Made by a program: the position numbers and the translations under genes
Shown: one piece after another, positions 9,243 to 19,473 of the stretch
Layout: every line of letters begins with the position of its first letter
Numbering within the stretch: position 1 is the first letter of the stretch
Assembly: GCF_000723405.1 (NCBI RefSeq)
Contig: NZ_CCAE010000002.1
Coordinates: 124,001 to 188,000, forward strand
From: Hydrogenophaga intermedia
GTDB lineage: Bacteria > Pseudomonadota > Gammaproteobacteria > Burkholderiales > Burkholderiaceae_C
DNA length: 64,000 bases
Direction of reading: 5' to 3'
The notes under the pieces: model-generated
Database searches by the model: none
What the model saw: only the letters and a program-made list of their open reading frames with translations
Told to the model about the DNA's origin: nothing

Positions 9243-10196
9243 GTGCACATCATCATCACCGACGCTTGGCTGGCACGACGCCAAGCCCTGCACCTGAACG
9301 GCTGGAAACTCATAGCCGCGGCGGCGATGGCTGTGCTGGGTCTCATGTTCAGCGCGGTGGCCACCTACCACTGGGTGTTCCTGGAGGGCATTCGCCAGGG
9401 CTGGCCGGGTTTCGCCTCCGTGGCGCGCCTGGTGCACCCCGACAACCCCGGGGAGCGCGACGCGTATCTGCGCGCCAACCTCGACGCCATGGCGCGCAAG
9501 CTGGGCGAGATGCAGGCTCGCATGATGCAGATCGACTCGCTGGGTGAGCGCGTGGCCGGCCTGGCCGGCCTGGAGCCGGCCCAGGCCCGTCCGCCGCTGC
9601 CTGGCTCGGGTGGTGTGTTGATTTCCAATCGCTCGCTCACGCTCGAGGAGTTGATGCGAGAGATGGAGGCGGTGGACGCCGGCAGCGGCGCGCGGGTGGA
9701 CTGGCTGACCGCGATCGAGTCCCGCCTGTTCGACCAGAAGATCCAGAGCACGCTGGTACCGACCGAAAAACCCGTGGTGGACGGGCGGGTCGGTTCGGCC
9801 TTCGGTTTTCGCATCGATCCGATCACCGGACAGTCGGCGTTGCATACCGGGCTCGATTTCCCCGCAGACACCGGCACGCCCATCGTGGCCGCGGCCGGTG
9901 GCGTGGTGATCGCGCAGGAGTATCACGCCGCTTACGGCAACTTGGTCGAGATCGACCATGGGAATGCCCTGGTCACGCGCTACGCCCACGCGTCCAAGGT
10001 GCATGTAAAGAAAGGCGACATCGTCAAAAGCGGCCAAAAGATCGCCGAGGTCGGCTCGACCGGGCGTTCTACCGGCCCGCACCTGCATTTCGAGGTGTGG
10101 GTCGCGGGCGTGCCGCAGAACCCGCAGAAATTCCTGCAGGCGGGTGAGCACCTGGCCCGTGCTCCCCCCGGGCCGAACGTCTCTCGCACGCGCTGA
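9243..10196 (+). CDS. M23-family (LytM-type) peptidase, membrane-anchored
   Basis: A 317-residue protein with one N-terminal membrane segment (about 22-44), a helical coiled-coil-like stretch with NLDAMARKLGEMQARMMQIDSL (residues about 78-100, quoted in part), and a C-terminal zinc peptidase domain. The zinc and catalytic residues are in HTGLDFPAD (about residue 201) and HLHFEVW (about 280). Such proteins cut peptidoglycan cross-links or, when degenerate, activate amidases; both metal motifs look intact here. The start is GTG (9243) with AAGGA upstream. It precedes secA, as in many Burkholderiales. Confidence 0.88.
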   Translation: MHIIITDAWLARRQALHLNGWKLIAAAAMAVLGLMFSAVATYHWVFLEGIRQGWPGFASVARLVHPDNPGERDAYLRANLDAMARKLGEMQARMMQIDSLGERVAGLAGLEPAQARPPLPGSGGVLISNRSLTLEELMREMEAVDAGSGARVDWLTAIESRLFDQKIQSTLVPTEKPVVDGRVGSAFGFRIDPITGQSALHTGLDFPADTGTPIVAAAGGVVIAQEYHAAYGNLVEIDHGNALVTRYAHASKVHVKKGDIVKSGQKIAEVGSTGRSTGPHLHFEVWVAGVPQNPQKFLQAGEHLARAPPGPNVSRTR

Positions 10197-10371
10197 AGCA
10201 GACGGTGGCCGGCCGCTAAAATGCCGGCTTCGCGCTTGAAAGCCGCGTGTTCGCCGGCACCTGGGGGTCTTGCGCCCCTTCGCCGCCGCCAGCGGGCGCG
10301 CAAGCGTCCTTCCGATCGATCATCGCCGTCCGTGCCAACGCTTTTCGGGTTGGTGTCCCGGGCGTCCTCAT

Positions 10372-13125
10372 ATGGCCACCAATTTCCTCACCAAGCTCTT
10401 CGGAAGCCGCAACGACCGCCTGCTCAAGCAGTACCGCAAGACGGTTGAGCGCATCAACGCGCTGGAGTCGCAGTTCGAGTCGCTTGGCGACGACGAACTC
10501 AAGGCCAAGACCGAGACGTTCCGCCAGCGTCTGGCGGCGGGTGAAACGCTCGACGCGCTGTTGCCCGAAGCCTTTGCCGTGGTGCGCGAGGCGGGCAAGC
10601 GCGTCATGAAGATGCGTCACTTCGATGTGCAGCTCGTGGGCGGCATTGCTCTGCACCACGGCAAGATTGCCGAGATGCGCACGGGCGAGGGCAAGACGCT
10701 CACCGCCACGCTGCCGGTTTATCTGAACGCGCTGGCCGGGCAGGGCGTGCACGTGGTGACCGTCAACGACTACCTGGCCAACCGCGACGCCCAGTGGATG
10801 GGCAAGCTCTACAACTTCCTCGGCCTGACGGTGGGCGTGAACCTGCCGCAGATGCAGCGCGAGGAAAAGCAGGCCGCCTACCGCGCGGACATCACTTACG
10901 GTACGAACAACGAATACGGTTTCGACTACCTGCGCGACAACATGGTTTACGAGGCCGCCGACCGCGTGCAGCGCCGCCTGAACTATGCAATCGTCGACGA
11001 GGTGGACTCCATTCTGATCGACGAGGCTCGCACGCCGCTGATCATCAGCGGCCAGGCCGAAGACCAGACGGCCGTGTACGTGGCCATCAACCAGCTTGTG
11101 CCGCACCTGAGCCGTCAGGAGGGCGAAGCCGACCCCCGGACGGGCGAAGGCGTCATCAAGCCGGGCGATTTCACACTCGACGAGAAGGCGCGTTCGGTGC
11201 ATCTCACCGAACAGGGGCATGAAAACGCCGAGGCCCTGCTGTCCAGGGCCGGCCTGCTGCCGGAAGGCGCTTCGCTGTACGACCCGTCGAACATTGCGTT
11301 GCTGCACCACCTGGTGACATCGCTCAAGGCGCACCACCTGTTCCACCGCGACCAGCACTACGTGAACCAGAACGGCGAGATCGTGATCGTCGACGAGTTC
11401 ACCGGCCGCCTGATGGCAGGGCGCCGCTGGAGCGACGGCCTGCACCAGGCTGTGGAGGCAAAAGAGGGCGTGGGCATCCAGCCTGAGAACCAGACGCTGG
11501 CCTCCATCACATTCCAGAACTACTTCCGCCTGTACGGCAAGCTCTCGGGCATGACTGGCACGGCCGACACCGAGGCTTACGAATTCCAGGAGATCTACGG
11601 CCTGGAGACAGTGGTGATTCCGCCGAACCGGCCCAGCAAGCGACAGGATCAGCTCGATCGCGTCTACAAGACCACCAAGGAAAAATACGAGGCGGCGATC
11701 ACCGACATCCGCGAGTGCCACGAGCGCGGCCAGCCGGTGCTCGTGGGAACCTCGTCGATCGAGAACTCCGAAATCATCGCGCAGTTGCTGGAAGCGGCAA
11801 AGCTCCCGCATCAGGTGCTCAATGCCAAGCAGCACGCTCGCGAAGCGGACATCATCGCGCAGGCCGGCCGTCCCGGCGCCATCACCATCGCCACCAATAT
11901 GGCGGGCCGCGGCACCGACATCGTGCTCGGCGGCAATCTGGAGAAGATGGTCGAGGCCGTGATGGCCGACCCGTCGCTGGACGAAGCCACCCGGGCGTCG
12001 CGCGCCGAGACGCTACGCGGGCAGTGGCAGGCCGATCACGAAAAGGTGGTGGCACTGGGTGGCCTGCGCATCATCGCCACCGAACGCCACGAATCGCGCC
12101 GCATCGACAACCAGTTGCGCGGCCGTTCGGGTCGCCAGGGCGACCCCGGCTCCAGCCGCTTCTACCTGAGCCTGGACGATCCACTGATGCGCATCTTCGC
12201 GGGAGACCGTGTGCGCGCCATCATGGACCGCCTGAAGATGCCCGAGGGCGAGGCCATCGAGGCTGGCATCGTCACCCGCAGCATCGAGAGCGCGCAGCGC
12301 AAGGTCGAGGCGCGCAACTTCGACATCCGCAAGCAGCTGCTGGAGTACGACGACGTCTCCAACGACCAGCGCAAGGTCATCTACCAGCAGCGCAACGACA
12401 TCCTCGACGCGCAGGACCTGCGCGCGCAGATCGACGCGCTGCGCGACGGAGCCCTGACCGACGTGGTGCACCAGTTCGTGCCCGAGGAGAGCGTGGAAGA
12501 GCAGTGGGACCTGCCTGGCCTGGAGAAGACGCTGCGCGAGGAGTGGGCGGTGGACGTGCCGCTAGCCAGCTGGGTGGCCGAGTCCGAGGCGGTCGAGGTC
12601 GACAACATCGCCGAACGCGTGCGCGAAGCCGCCAAAGCGGTGTTCGTGTCCAAGGTCGATCAGGTCGGAGAGCAGAACTTCACCTCCTTCGAGCGCGTGG
12701 TGCTGCTGCAGACCATCGATTCGCAATGGCGCGAGCACATCGCCGCGCTGGACTACCTGCGCCAAGGCATCCACCTGCGCGGCTACGCGCAGAAGCAGCC
12801 CAAGCAGGAATACAAGCGCGAGGCCTTCTTGCTGTTCGGTCAGTTGCTGGACTCGGTGAAGAACGATGTCACGCGCATTCTCATGAACGTACGCGTTCAG
12901 TCGGCCGAGCAGATCTCGCAGGCGGCCGAGCAGATGGAAGAACGTGCCGAGGCCCTTAGCAACGTCACCTACACGGCGCCCACCGAGACCGGCGAGGCAG
13001 AGACCCGTCCCGAGGCCGCTGTCGCGCAGGCGATGGCTGGCGAGATGCCGCGCGTGGGCCGCAACGACCCCTGCCCCTGCGGCAGTGGCAAGAAATTCAA
13101 GCACTGCCACGGCAAGCTCGACTGA
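10372..13125 (+). CDS. secA: Preprotein translocase ATPase SecA
   Basis: A 917-residue motor of the Sec pathway that binds SecYEG and drives unfolded preproteins across the inner membrane. Nucleotide-binding domain 1 has the Walker A motif GEGKT at 105-109, and further motifs include [16 protein letters not shown] and [12 protein letters not shown]. The C-terminus ends in the zinc-binding tail [15 protein letters not shown], which contacts SecB and lipids. I chose the ATG at 10372 ([11 protein letters not shown]), the conserved start; the frame is open upstream. A TAAAAT near 10216 could be a -10 element but its -35 is unclear. argJ follows. Confidence 0.98.
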   Translation: MATNFLTKLFGSRNDRLLKQYRKTVERINALESQFESLGDDELKAKTETFRQRLAAGETLDALLPEAFAVVREAGKRVMKMRHFDVQLVGGIALHHGKIAEMRTGEGKTLTATLPVYLNALAGQGVHVVTVNDYLANRDAQWMGKLYNFLGLTVGVNLPQMQREEKQAAYRADITYGTNNEYGFDYLRDNMVYEAADRVQRRLNYAIVDEVDSILIDEARTPLIISGQAEDQTAVYVAINQLVPHLSRQEGEADPRTGEGVIKPGDFTLDEKARSVHLTEQGHENAEALLSRAGLLPEGASLYDPSNIALLHHLVTSLKAHHLFHRDQHYVNQNGEIVIVDEFTGRLMAGRRWSDGLHQAVEAKEGVGIQPENQTLASITFQNYFRLYGKLSGMTGTADTEAYEFQEIYGLETVVIPPNRPSKRQDQLDRVYKTTKEKYEAAITDIRECHERGQPVLVGTSSIENSEIIAQLLEAAKLPHQVLNAKQHAREADIIAQAGRPGAITIATNMAGRGTDIVLGGNLEKMVEAVMADPSLDEATRASRAETLRGQWQADHEKVVALGGLRIIATERHESRRIDNQLRGRSGRQGDPGSSRFYLSLDDPLMRIFAGDRVRAIMDRLKMPEGEAIEAGIVTRSIESAQRKVEARNFDIRKQLLEYDDVSNDQRKVIYQQRNDILDAQDLRAQIDALRDGALTDVVHQFVPEESVEEQWDLPGLEKTLREEWAVDVPLASWVAESEAVEVDNIAERVREAAKAVFVSKVDQVGEQNFTSFERVVLLQTIDSQWREHIAALDYLRQGIHLRGYAQKQPKQEYKREAFLLFGQLLDSVKNDVTRILMNVRVQSAEQISQAAEQMEERAEALSNVTYTAPTETGEAETRPEAAVAQAMAGEMPRVGRNDPCPCGSGKKFKHCHGKLD

Positions 13126-13176
13126 GTGACCGGCGGCGTAGGCCGGTCGTCCGATTCCCGATCCGAGAGTCCCTCC

Positions 13177-14424
13177 ATGCCTGTCCAACTATCCAGTCCC
13201 GTCGCGACCGACCTGCTGCCCATCGCGGGCGTGCGCATCGGAGTCGCTGAAGCCGGTATCCGCAAGGCCAACCGCAAGGACCTGTCGGTTTTTCTGCTGG
13301 ACGAGGGCAGCGCCGTGGGTGCGGTGTTTACGCGCAACCGCTATGCGGCGGCGCCGGTGCAGGTGTGCCGCGAACATCTGGCCTGTGGGCAGGGTGTGCG
13401 AGCCCTGGTGATCAACACCGGCAACGCCAACGCGGGCACCGGCGAGAGTGGCCTGGCCGACGCGCGCCAGACTTGCACCGCGCTGGCGCGATCACTCGGC
13501 CTGCACCACGAGCAGGTGCTGCCGTTCTCCACCGGCGTGATCATGGAGCCCCTGCCCATGGACCGCTTGCTCGGTGGCTTGCCCGCGGCGCTGACCAGCG
13601 CCGCCACGGCGCAGCACGATTCGGGTGCGCAGTGGCTGGCCGTGGCCCAGGGCATCATGACGACGGACACCGTGCCCAAGGCGGCCAGCGTGTCGTTCGA
13701 GCTTGAAGGCCGCACGGTGCGCGCCACCGGCATCGCCAAGGGCGCGGGCATGATCCGCCCCAACATGGCCACCATGCTGGGCTTCCTGGCCACCGATGCG
13801 GCCGTGGCGCCCGAGCTGATGAACGAACTGGCTCGCCGGCTCGCCGATGTCTCGTTCAACCGCGTCACGGTCGATGGTGACACGAGCACCAACGATTCCT
13901 TCGTTGTCATCGCCACGGGCCAGGCGGAGACGCCGACGGTCAGCGACCTGTCCAGCCCGACGGGGCGCGCGCTGCTGGAGGCGCTCACGCCCCTGGCTCA
14001 GCGCCTGGCCCACGCCATCGTGCGCGACGGCGAAGGGGCTACCAAGTTCATCACCATCCGCGTGGAAGGCGGGCGAGACACGGCGGAATGCCTGCGTGCA
14101 GCCTATGCCGTGGCGCACTCGCCCCTGGTCAAGACGGCTTTCTTCGCCAGCGATCCCAACTTGGGCCGTATCCTGGCGGCGGTTGGCTACGCCGGCATCG
14201 ACGACCTGGACGTGGGTGGCATCGACCTGTGGCTGGGCGACGTGCACGTGGTCACGAGAGGCGGTCGCCACCCGAAGTACCGTGAGGAAGATGGCCAGCG
14301 CGTCATGAAACCGGCGGAGATCGAGGTGCGCATCGGTCTGGGCCGCGGCTCGGCCAGCGAGACCGTCTGGACCTGCGATTTCAGCCACGAGTACGTCACC
14401 ATCAACGCCGACTACCGCTCATGA
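13177..14424 (+). CDS. argJ: Bifunctional glutamate N-acetyltransferase / amino-acid acetyltransferase ArgJ
   Basis: A 415-residue enzyme of cyclic arginine synthesis. It moves the acetyl group from N-acetylornithine to glutamate and may also use acetyl-CoA. The self-cleavage site is seen in [14 protein letters not shown], with Thr199 as the new N-terminal nucleophile of the beta chain. The pattern [12 protein letters not shown] is also typical. I chose the ATG at 13177 (MPVQLSSPV), as the upstream frame has no family sequence. Its stop overlaps the next ATG by four bases (ATGA), coupling it to the DUF815 ATPase. Confidence 0.96.
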   Translation: MPVQLSSPVATDLLPIAGVRIGVAEAGIRKANRKDLSVFLLDEGSAVGAVFTRNRYAAAPVQVCREHLACGQGVRALVINTGNANAGTGESGLADARQTCTALARSLGLHHEQVLPFSTGVIMEPLPMDRLLGGLPAALTSAATAQHDSGAQWLAVAQGIMTTDTVPKAASVSFELEGRTVRATGIAKGAGMIRPNMATMLGFLATDAAVAPELMNELARRLADVSFNRVTVDGDTSTNDSFVVIATGQAETPTVSDLSSPTGRALLEALTPLAQRLAHAIVRDGEGATKFITIRVEGGRDTAECLRAAYAVAHSPLVKTAFFASDPNLGRILAAVGYAGIDDLDVGGIDLWLGDVHVVTRGGRHPKYREEDGQRVMKPAEIEVRIGLGRGSASETVWTCDFSHEYVTINADYRS

Positions 14425-15299
14425 ATCCCTCGTTCGAGCGCTTGCTGCAGCGCGCCGAAACCCTGATCGACCGCATCGAAGCCGTTCTTCCGCAGCCACT
14501 GTCCGAGCCGGACTGGTCGGCTTCGCACGCCTTTCGGTACCGCAAGCGCAGCAACGGCCACGGCTTGCTGGAACCTGTGCGCCACGTGGCCAGCATCGCG
14601 CTGGGTGACCTGAAGGAAGTGGAGCCGCAGAAAGAGCGCATCCAGCGCAACACCGAGCACTTCGTCAAAGGCCTGCCGGCCAACAACGTGCTGCTGACGG
14701 GCGCGCGCGGCACGGGCAAGTCCTCGCTGGTCAAGGCCTGCCTCAACGCCTATGCCGATCAGGGCTTGCGCCTCATCGAGGTCGACAAGAGCGATCTGGT
14801 CGACCTGCCCGACATCGTCGACGTGGTGGCCAGCCGGCCCGAGAAATTCATCGTCTACTGCGACGATCTGAGCTTCGAGGACGGCGAGCCCGGCTACAAG
14901 GCGCTCAAGTCCATCCTCGACGGCTCGGTGTCGGCGTCGAGCGCCAACGTGCTGATTTACGCCACCAGCAACCGCCGCCACCTGCTGCCCGAGTACATGA
15001 AGGAGAACCTCACGTACACGCACACGGCGGACGGCGAGGTGCACCCCGGGGAGGTGGTCGAGGAGAAGATCTCCCTGTCCGAGCGCTTCGGTCTGTGGAT
15101 CAGCTTCTACCCCTTCAGCCAGGACGAGTACCTGGCGATCGTGGCGCAATGGCTGTCGTCCTTCGGCGTCTCGCCGCCGGCCATCGACGCGGCTCGACCG
15201 CAGGCCCTGGTGTGGGCGCTGGAGCGCGGCTCGCGCAGCGGGCGCGTGGCCTATCAGTTCGCGCGTGACTACGCTGGCTCGCACGGCGGCGAGGCATGA
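14421..15299 (+). CDS. DUF815-family P-loop ATPase of unknown function
   Basis: A 292-residue AAA-type protein. Walker A is GARGTGKS at 94-101 and a Walker B-like strand [10 protein letters not shown] lies at 143-152, followed by a sensor-type strand [13 protein letters not shown]. The family is widespread and uncharacterised. It overlaps argJ by ATGA at its start and mutT by four bases at its end, so all three genes are translationally coupled, although their known roles (arginine synthesis, nucleotide cleaning) do not suggest a shared pathway. I do not assign a function. Confidence 0.85.
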   Translation: MNPSFERLLQRAETLIDRIEAVLPQPLSEPDWSASHAFRYRKRSNGHGLLEPVRHVASIALGDLKEVEPQKERIQRNTEHFVKGLPANNVLLTGARGTGKSSLVKACLNAYADQGLRLIEVDKSDLVDLPDIVDVVASRPEKFIVYCDDLSFEDGEPGYKALKSILDGSVSASSANVLIYATSNRRHLLPEYMKENLTYTHTADGEVHPGEVVEEKISLSERFGLWISFYPFSQDEYLAIVAQWLSSFGVSPPAIDAARPQALVWALERGSRSGRVAYQFARDYAGSHGGEA

Positions 15300-15745
15300 C
15301 GGCAGATGTTCTCGTGGTGGACGGTGGACGCGAAGCGGCCGCCGCCAACAGCGCGACGGAAGTGGCGGTAGGCGTTCTCATCGATGGCGAAGGACGTTTC
15401 CTGCTCACCTCGCGTCCTCCCGGCAAGGTCTACGCAGGCTACTGGGAATTCCCGGGTGGCAAGCTAGAAGCGGGCGAAACCGTGGAGCAGGCGCTGCGGC
15501 GCGAATTGCAGGAGGAAATTGGCCTGACGATCGGCTCGGCCCCTGTCTGGCGGACCCAGTTGGTCGACTACCCACACGGCTTGGTGCGCCTGCACTTCTG
15601 CAAGGTGCACGAGTGGTCTGGCGAGTTGCAGATGCACGAGGGGCAAGACAGCCGCTGGGAGCGCTTGCCTGTGCAATGTGAGCCGGTGTTGCCTGGCACC
15701 GTGCCCGTGCTGCGCTGGCTGCAAGAAGAGGCCGACGCCGCCTGA
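15296..15745 (+). CDS. mutT: MutT-type Nudix hydrolase (8-oxo-dGTP diphosphatase)
   Basis: A 149-residue Nudix protein with a perfect Nudix box, from GGKLEAGETVEQALR to RELQEEIGL. The N-terminal part (AVGVLIDGEGRFLLTSRPPGKVYAGYWEFPGG) matches MutT, which hydrolyses 8-oxo-dGTP to the monophosphate and so prevents A:T to C:G changes. There is no fused thiamine phosphate synthase domain, which some homologues carry. Its ATG overlaps the DUF815 stop (ATGA). It converges on yacG. Confidence 0.85.
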   Translation: MTADVLVVDGGREAAAANSATEVAVGVLIDGEGRFLLTSRPPGKVYAGYWEFPGGKLEAGETVEQALRRELQEEIGLTIGSAPVWRTQLVDYPHGLVRLHFCKVHEWSGELQMHEGQDSRWERLPVQCEPVLPGTVPVLRWLQEEADAA

Positions 15746-15758
15746 GGCAGCATCGCGT

Positions 15759-15956
15759 TCAGCGCAACTCGGCGTTCCAGTCGTCTTTGGGCGCGTTCTT
15801 GTCGGGCAAGGTGTATTGCTCGCTGGCCCAGGCCCCCAGATCACCCTGCTTGCAGCGTTCGCTGCAGAACGGCCGCCAGCGGTTGCCGGGCGCGTAGACG
15901 CTGTCGCCGCCGCAAGCGGGGCAGCGCACGATGCGGCTGTCGGTCGCTTGCGTCAT
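15759..15956 (-). CDS. yacG: DNA gyrase inhibitor YacG (zinc-binding)
   Basis: A 65-residue protein with four zinc-binding cysteines in CPACG and CSERCK, followed by [13 protein letters not shown], all hallmark YacG. In E. coli the protein binds GyrB and blocks DNA binding. I chose the ATG at 15956 ([10 protein letters not shown]), which sits 4 bases after the zapD stop and has GAGGAG directly upstream; a longer frame up to 15998 would overlap zapD. The order pilD-coaE-zapD-yacG is conserved in proteobacteria. Confidence 0.92.
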   Translation of the reverse strand: MTQATDSRIVRCPACGGDSVYAPGNRWRPFCSERCKQGDLGAWASEQYTLPDKNAPKDDWNAELR

Positions 15957-15960
15957 CTCC

Positions 15961-16716
15961 TCAGGCGCACAAGGCGAGTTCGAAGCTGGCGTCCTCACCG
16001 GACGGGTGCAGGCGATGATCCTCGCCCAAGCGCATCAGCCGCACCGAGAACATCAGCCGGTTGCCGCTGATCTCGGGGATCAGGCCGGCCGAGGGGTCGA
16101 TCCGCAACCGCAGCAACTGGAATGTGCGGCCCTGGGGCAGGTTCTGCTGGAAATGCCCGCCGGTGGAGACAACCTTCTGCGGTGCGCCCGTCTCGCGCAT
16201 CATCTTCAGCAGCAGCACCAATGCCTCGGCCAAGGGTGCCAACGTGCGGGACCAGTCGGTCAGGGCTGCCTGGCGCTGCGCAGTGTTGAGGTGCTGCCAA
16301 TGGAAATAGGCGGGCAGATCGAATTCGCAGGTGCCACCGGGAATGCCGATGCGGCTGCGGATGGCCATCAGCCAGTCGTTCTCCGTCAGGCTCTGGCCGG
16401 GCTTGCCTGGTACATCGGCAATTTGCGAAAAGCAGGCGTCGAGCTGACTGATCACGGTGTCAAGCGCCGCTTCGGAGATTGCCGGGTTGCCCCGAAAACC
16501 CGCCAGGGACTGCTTCTGTCGATCGAGGTCCTTGAGCACGTCCGATTTCATGTCGGCGCGCGAGGCCACATCCATGATCTCGAACAATGTCTGGATCGCG
16601 TAGTGGTGATCCAGCGGGTGCTCGCGCGGCACCAGCACAGCCAGCCGTTTGAAAAGCTGCTCGAGCCGCAGATAGGTGCGGATGCGTTCGTTGAAGGGGT
16701 ATTCGTAGAGGATCAC
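15961..16716 (-). CDS. zapD: Cell division protein ZapD
   Basis: A 251-residue FtsZ-associated protein that bundles FtsZ filaments at midcell. The start region [21 protein letters not shown] is diagnostic. I chose a GTG at 16716 so that the protein begins at the conserved (M)ILYEYPF; no ATG is in a suitable place, and a TTG at 16791 would add residues that overlap coaE. It lies between coaE and yacG on the minus strand. Confidence 0.92.
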   Translation of the reverse strand: MILYEYPFNERIRTYLRLEQLFKRLAVLVPREHPLDHHYAIQTLFEIMDVASRADMKSDVLKDLDRQKQSLAGFRGNPAISEAALDTVISQLDACFSQIADVPGKPGQSLTENDWLMAIRSRIGIPGGTCEFDLPAYFHWQHLNTAQRQAALTDWSRTLAPLAEALVLLLKMMRETGAPQKVVSTGGHFQQNLPQGRTFQLLRLRIDPSAGLIPEISGNRLMFSVRLMRLGEDHRLHPSGEDASFELALCA

Positions 16717-16759
16717 GGGCTCGCTGGGTGCGGGGCCCTGATGGCCGCGCGTGGGCGGA

Positions 16760-17368
16760 TCATAGCCCGAAGCTTGTCGATAGCCGGTCAACCAGGCGAT
16801 GCAAACGGTCGAGTTTGTCCTCGTCGTTGAAGATCACCGCATCGGCCACCGCCAATCGCAGGGTGCGCGAACTCTGGCTGCGCAGCACGCCATCGATGAC
16901 CGCGTCGTCCCAGCCGTTGCGGGCGCGCACGCGGCGGCGTTGAGTGGCCTCGCTGCAGTCCACCACCACCACGCAGTCCAACTGGACCCGCCAGCGCGGC
17001 GATTCGGCGAGCAGGGGAATGTCGAACACGATGCAAGCCTTGTTGCTTTGCGCAACACGCTGCGCGATGTCGCGTGCCACGATGGGGTGAACGATGGCTT
17101 CCAGTGTGTGACGGGCGCTGGGGTCTGCGAACACGTGTTCGCGCATGCGGGCGCGGTTCAGCGCGCCGTCGCCGTCGATGAACGCGGGCCCGAAGCTGTT
17201 CAGCAAGGCGGGGATGGCCGCGCCGCCGGCCGCCGTGCTGGAGCGGGAGATGGCATCGGCATCGATGAGGTCAGCGCCGAGCGCCTGCAGGCGCGCACCG
17301 ACCGTGCTTTTGCCGCTGCCGATGCCGCCCGTGAGGCCGATGCGCCTTACCGAGCTCGCCAGCCTCAC
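16760..17368 (-). CDS. coaE: Dephospho-CoA kinase
   Basis: A 202-residue kinase for the last step of coenzyme A synthesis (phosphorylation of the ribose 3'-hydroxyl of dephospho-CoA). The P-loop GGIGSGKST is at 14-22, and IDADAISR and VFDIPLLAES are family motifs. The GTG start at 17368 overlaps the pilD stop (GTGA) and gives the normal length. Coupling to pilD is a common arrangement in proteobacteria, although the two functions are unrelated. Confidence 0.95.
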   Translation of the reverse strand: MRLASSVRRIGLTGGIGSGKSTVGARLQALGADLIDADAISRSSTAAGGAAIPALLNSFGPAFIDGDGALNRARMREHVFADPSARHTLEAIVHPIVARDIAQRVAQSNKACIVFDIPLLAESPRWRVQLDCVVVVDCSEATQRRRVRARNGWDDAVIDGVLRSQSSRTLRLAVADAVIFNDEDKLDRLHRLVDRLSTSFGL

Positions 17369-18222
17369 AGGCCGACGGCGGCCAGGATGGCCGCCGGACC
17401 GAATACCATGGCGGTAAGCCCGCCGAGGGCGAGGAAGGGGCCGAAGGGCACGTAGCCCCCTTCGCGCAAGCGGCCCACCAGTTTGATGCCGATGCCGATG
17501 ACTGCGCCGATCACCGAGGCCATCAGGATGATGGGCACCAAGGCTGGCCAGCCAAACCAGGCGCCGAAGGCCGCGAACAGCTTGAAGTCGCCGTAGCCCA
17601 TACCCTCCTTGCCAGTGAGCAGCTTGAAGCCCCAGTAGATGAGCCAGAGCGAGAGGTAGCCGCCGACGGCGCCCCACACGGCTTCGGGCAGGCGGGTCGA
17701 GGTCAGGCCGAGCGCCGCGGCCACGATACCGGCCCACAGCAGCGGCAGTGTGATGTCGTCCGGCAGTAGCGTGGTGTCCCAGTCGATGCAGGCCAGTGCC
17801 ACGACGGCCGCGGCAAAACCGCACCAGGCCAGCCCGGTGAACGTGAACCCCCAGCGCCAGCCGACCCAGGCGAAGAGGAGGCCTGTGGCGACCTCGACCG
17901 TGGGGTAGCGCAGACCGATGCCGGCGTGGCATTGGCTGCAACGTCCTCGCAAGGCGAGGTAGCTCAGCACCGGGATGTTTTCATACCAATGAATGACGTG
18001 CCCGCAATGGGGGCAGGCGGACCGTGGCACGACCAGGTTGTAGCGCGCGGTCGGTGTTTCGGTCTCATTGGCCTTGCCCTGCAGCTCGGCGCATTCGGCG
18101 GCCCACTGCCGCTCCATCATCTTGGGCAGGCGGTGGATGACGACGTTCAGGAAACTGCCCACCAGCAGGCCGAGCACGCCCAACAGCGCCACGGCGGGCG
18201 CACCGGTCGCCAACTCGCCCAT
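17365..18222 (-). CDS. pilD: Type IV prepilin peptidase / N-methyltransferase PilD
   Basis: A 285-residue inner membrane enzyme that cuts prepilin leader peptides and methylates the new N-terminus. The cytosolic methyltransferase loop has the zinc cysteine pairs CPHC and CSQC. The two catalytic aspartates of the peptidase are in the ALACIDWDTTLLPDD and GYGDFKLFA regions. About seven further hydrophobic segments follow. The ATG at 18222 overlaps the pilC stop by one base (TGATG). It may also process type II secretion pseudopilins encoded elsewhere. Confidence 0.96.
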   Translation of the reverse strand: MGELATGAPAVALLGVLGLLVGSFLNVVIHRLPKMMERQWAAECAELQGKANETETPTARYNLVVPRSACPHCGHVIHWYENIPVLSYLALRGRCSQCHAGIGLRYPTVEVATGLLFAWVGWRWGFTFTGLAWCGFAAAVVALACIDWDTTLLPDDITLPLLWAGIVAAALGLTSTRLPEAVWGAVGGYLSLWLIYWGFKLLTGKEGMGYGDFKLFAAFGAWFGWPALVPIILMASVIGAVIGIGIKLVGRLREGGYVPFGPFLALGGLTAMVFGPAAILAAVGL

Positions 18223-19439
18223 CAAACCACCTGACCGAGCTTGAAGATGGGCAGGTACATCGAGACGACGATGCCGCCGATGACCGTGCCCAGCACCACG
18301 ATGATGATCGGCTCCATCAGACTGGAGATGCCAGCCACCATGTCGTCCACCTCGGCCTCATAGAAGTCGGCTGCCTTGCCCAGCATGTGATCGATCGATC
18401 CCGACTCTTCGCCGATCGCGCACATCTGCAGCACCATGGACGGAAAGATGTTCACGTTGGTCATCGCGGCCGTCAGGCTGGTGCCCGTGGAGACTTCCTG
18501 CTGGATCTTTTCGGTGGCGATGGCGTACACCGAGTTGCCCGAGGCGCCCCCCACGGAATCGAGCGCCTCGACCAGCGGAACGCCGGCGCCGAACATTGTG
18601 GCCAGCGTGCGAGTCCAGCGCGCGACCACCGACTTCTCGATCAGTTCGCCGAAGATGGGCAGCTTGAGCAACAGGCGGTCCATGAAGCGCTGGACTTTTT
18701 CATTGCGCTTCCAGGCCTGCATGAAGAAGTAGAAGCCGCCACCGAGGCCACCGAAGATCAGCCACCAATACTGAACGAAGAACTCGCTCATGCCGATCAC
18801 GAACAGCGTAGGTGCAGGCAGGTCGGCGCCGAACGAGGTGAACACCTCCTTGAAGGAGGGGATCACGAAGATCATGATGATGGCCACCACCACGAAAGCC
18901 ACGATGATCACCGCCGTCGGGTACATCAGGGCGGACTTGATCTTCGACTTCAGCGCCTCGGTCTTCTCCATGTAGGTGGCGAGGCGGTCGAGCAGATCTT
19001 CCAGGATACCGGCCGCCTCACCCGCCTCGATCAGGTTGCAGTAGAGGCTGTCGAAGTACATCGGGTGCTTGCGGAAGGCCGCACTCAGTGAGGTACCGGT
19101 TTCGACGTCGGCGCGGATGTCGTTGAGCAGACGCGTGACGTTTGGGTTGGGGTTGCCGCGACCCACGATGTCGAAGGACTGCAGCAAGGGCACGCCCGCC
19201 TTCATCATCGTGGCCAGCTGGCGCGTGAAGATGGCGATGTCCTTCGGCTTGATCCGCTTGCCGGAGGAGGTGCGCCGCTTCTTGATCTTGACAGGGATGA
19301 TGCCCTGCCGACGCAGCGTGGCGGTGACCTGGTTCTCGCCTTGCGCCCGCGTCTCGCCGCGCACCGCCTTGCCGTTGCGGTCCTTGCCCTCCCATTCGAA
19401 CACGAAGTCCTTGACGCTCTTGCTTGCGACGGTGGCCAT
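18222..19439 (-). CDS. pilC: Type IV pilus inner membrane platform protein PilC
   Basis: A 405-residue GspF-family membrane protein with the usual pair of repeated GspF domains (about 70-195 and 275-395), the first with KAGVPLLQSFDIVGRG and the second with FGAGVPLVEALDSVGG. Three membrane helices are predicted (around 170, 220 and 380). PilC couples the PilB extension motor to pilin assembly. It lies between pilB (34 bases upstream) and pilD (overlapping). No pilin gene is in the window. Confidence 0.96.
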   Translation of the reverse strand: MATVASKSVKDFVFEWEGKDRNGKAVRGETRAQGENQVTATLRRQGIIPVKIKKRRTSSGKRIKPKDIAIFTRQLATMMKAGVPLLQSFDIVGRGNPNPNVTRLLNDIRADVETGTSLSAAFRKHPMYFDSLYCNLIEAGEAAGILEDLLDRLATYMEKTEALKSKIKSALMYPTAVIIVAFVVVAIIMIFVIPSFKEVFTSFGADLPAPTLFVIGMSEFFVQYWWLIFGGLGGGFYFFMQAWKRNEKVQRFMDRLLLKLPIFGELIEKSVVARWTRTLATMFGAGVPLVEALDSVGGASGNSVYAIATEKIQQEVSTGTSLTAAMTNVNIFPSMVLQMCAIGEESGSIDHMLGKAADFYEAEVDDMVAGISSLMEPIIIVVLGTVIGGIVVSMYLPIFKLGQVV

Positions 19440-19473
19440 GGAATTCCTCAGGGGGCTGTGGGTGAGCGGGTGA

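Noticed and set aside
10197-10371. A -10-like TAAAAT before secA as a confident promoter
   Set aside because: No -35 partner at a suitable distance, so I mention it only in the secA entry.
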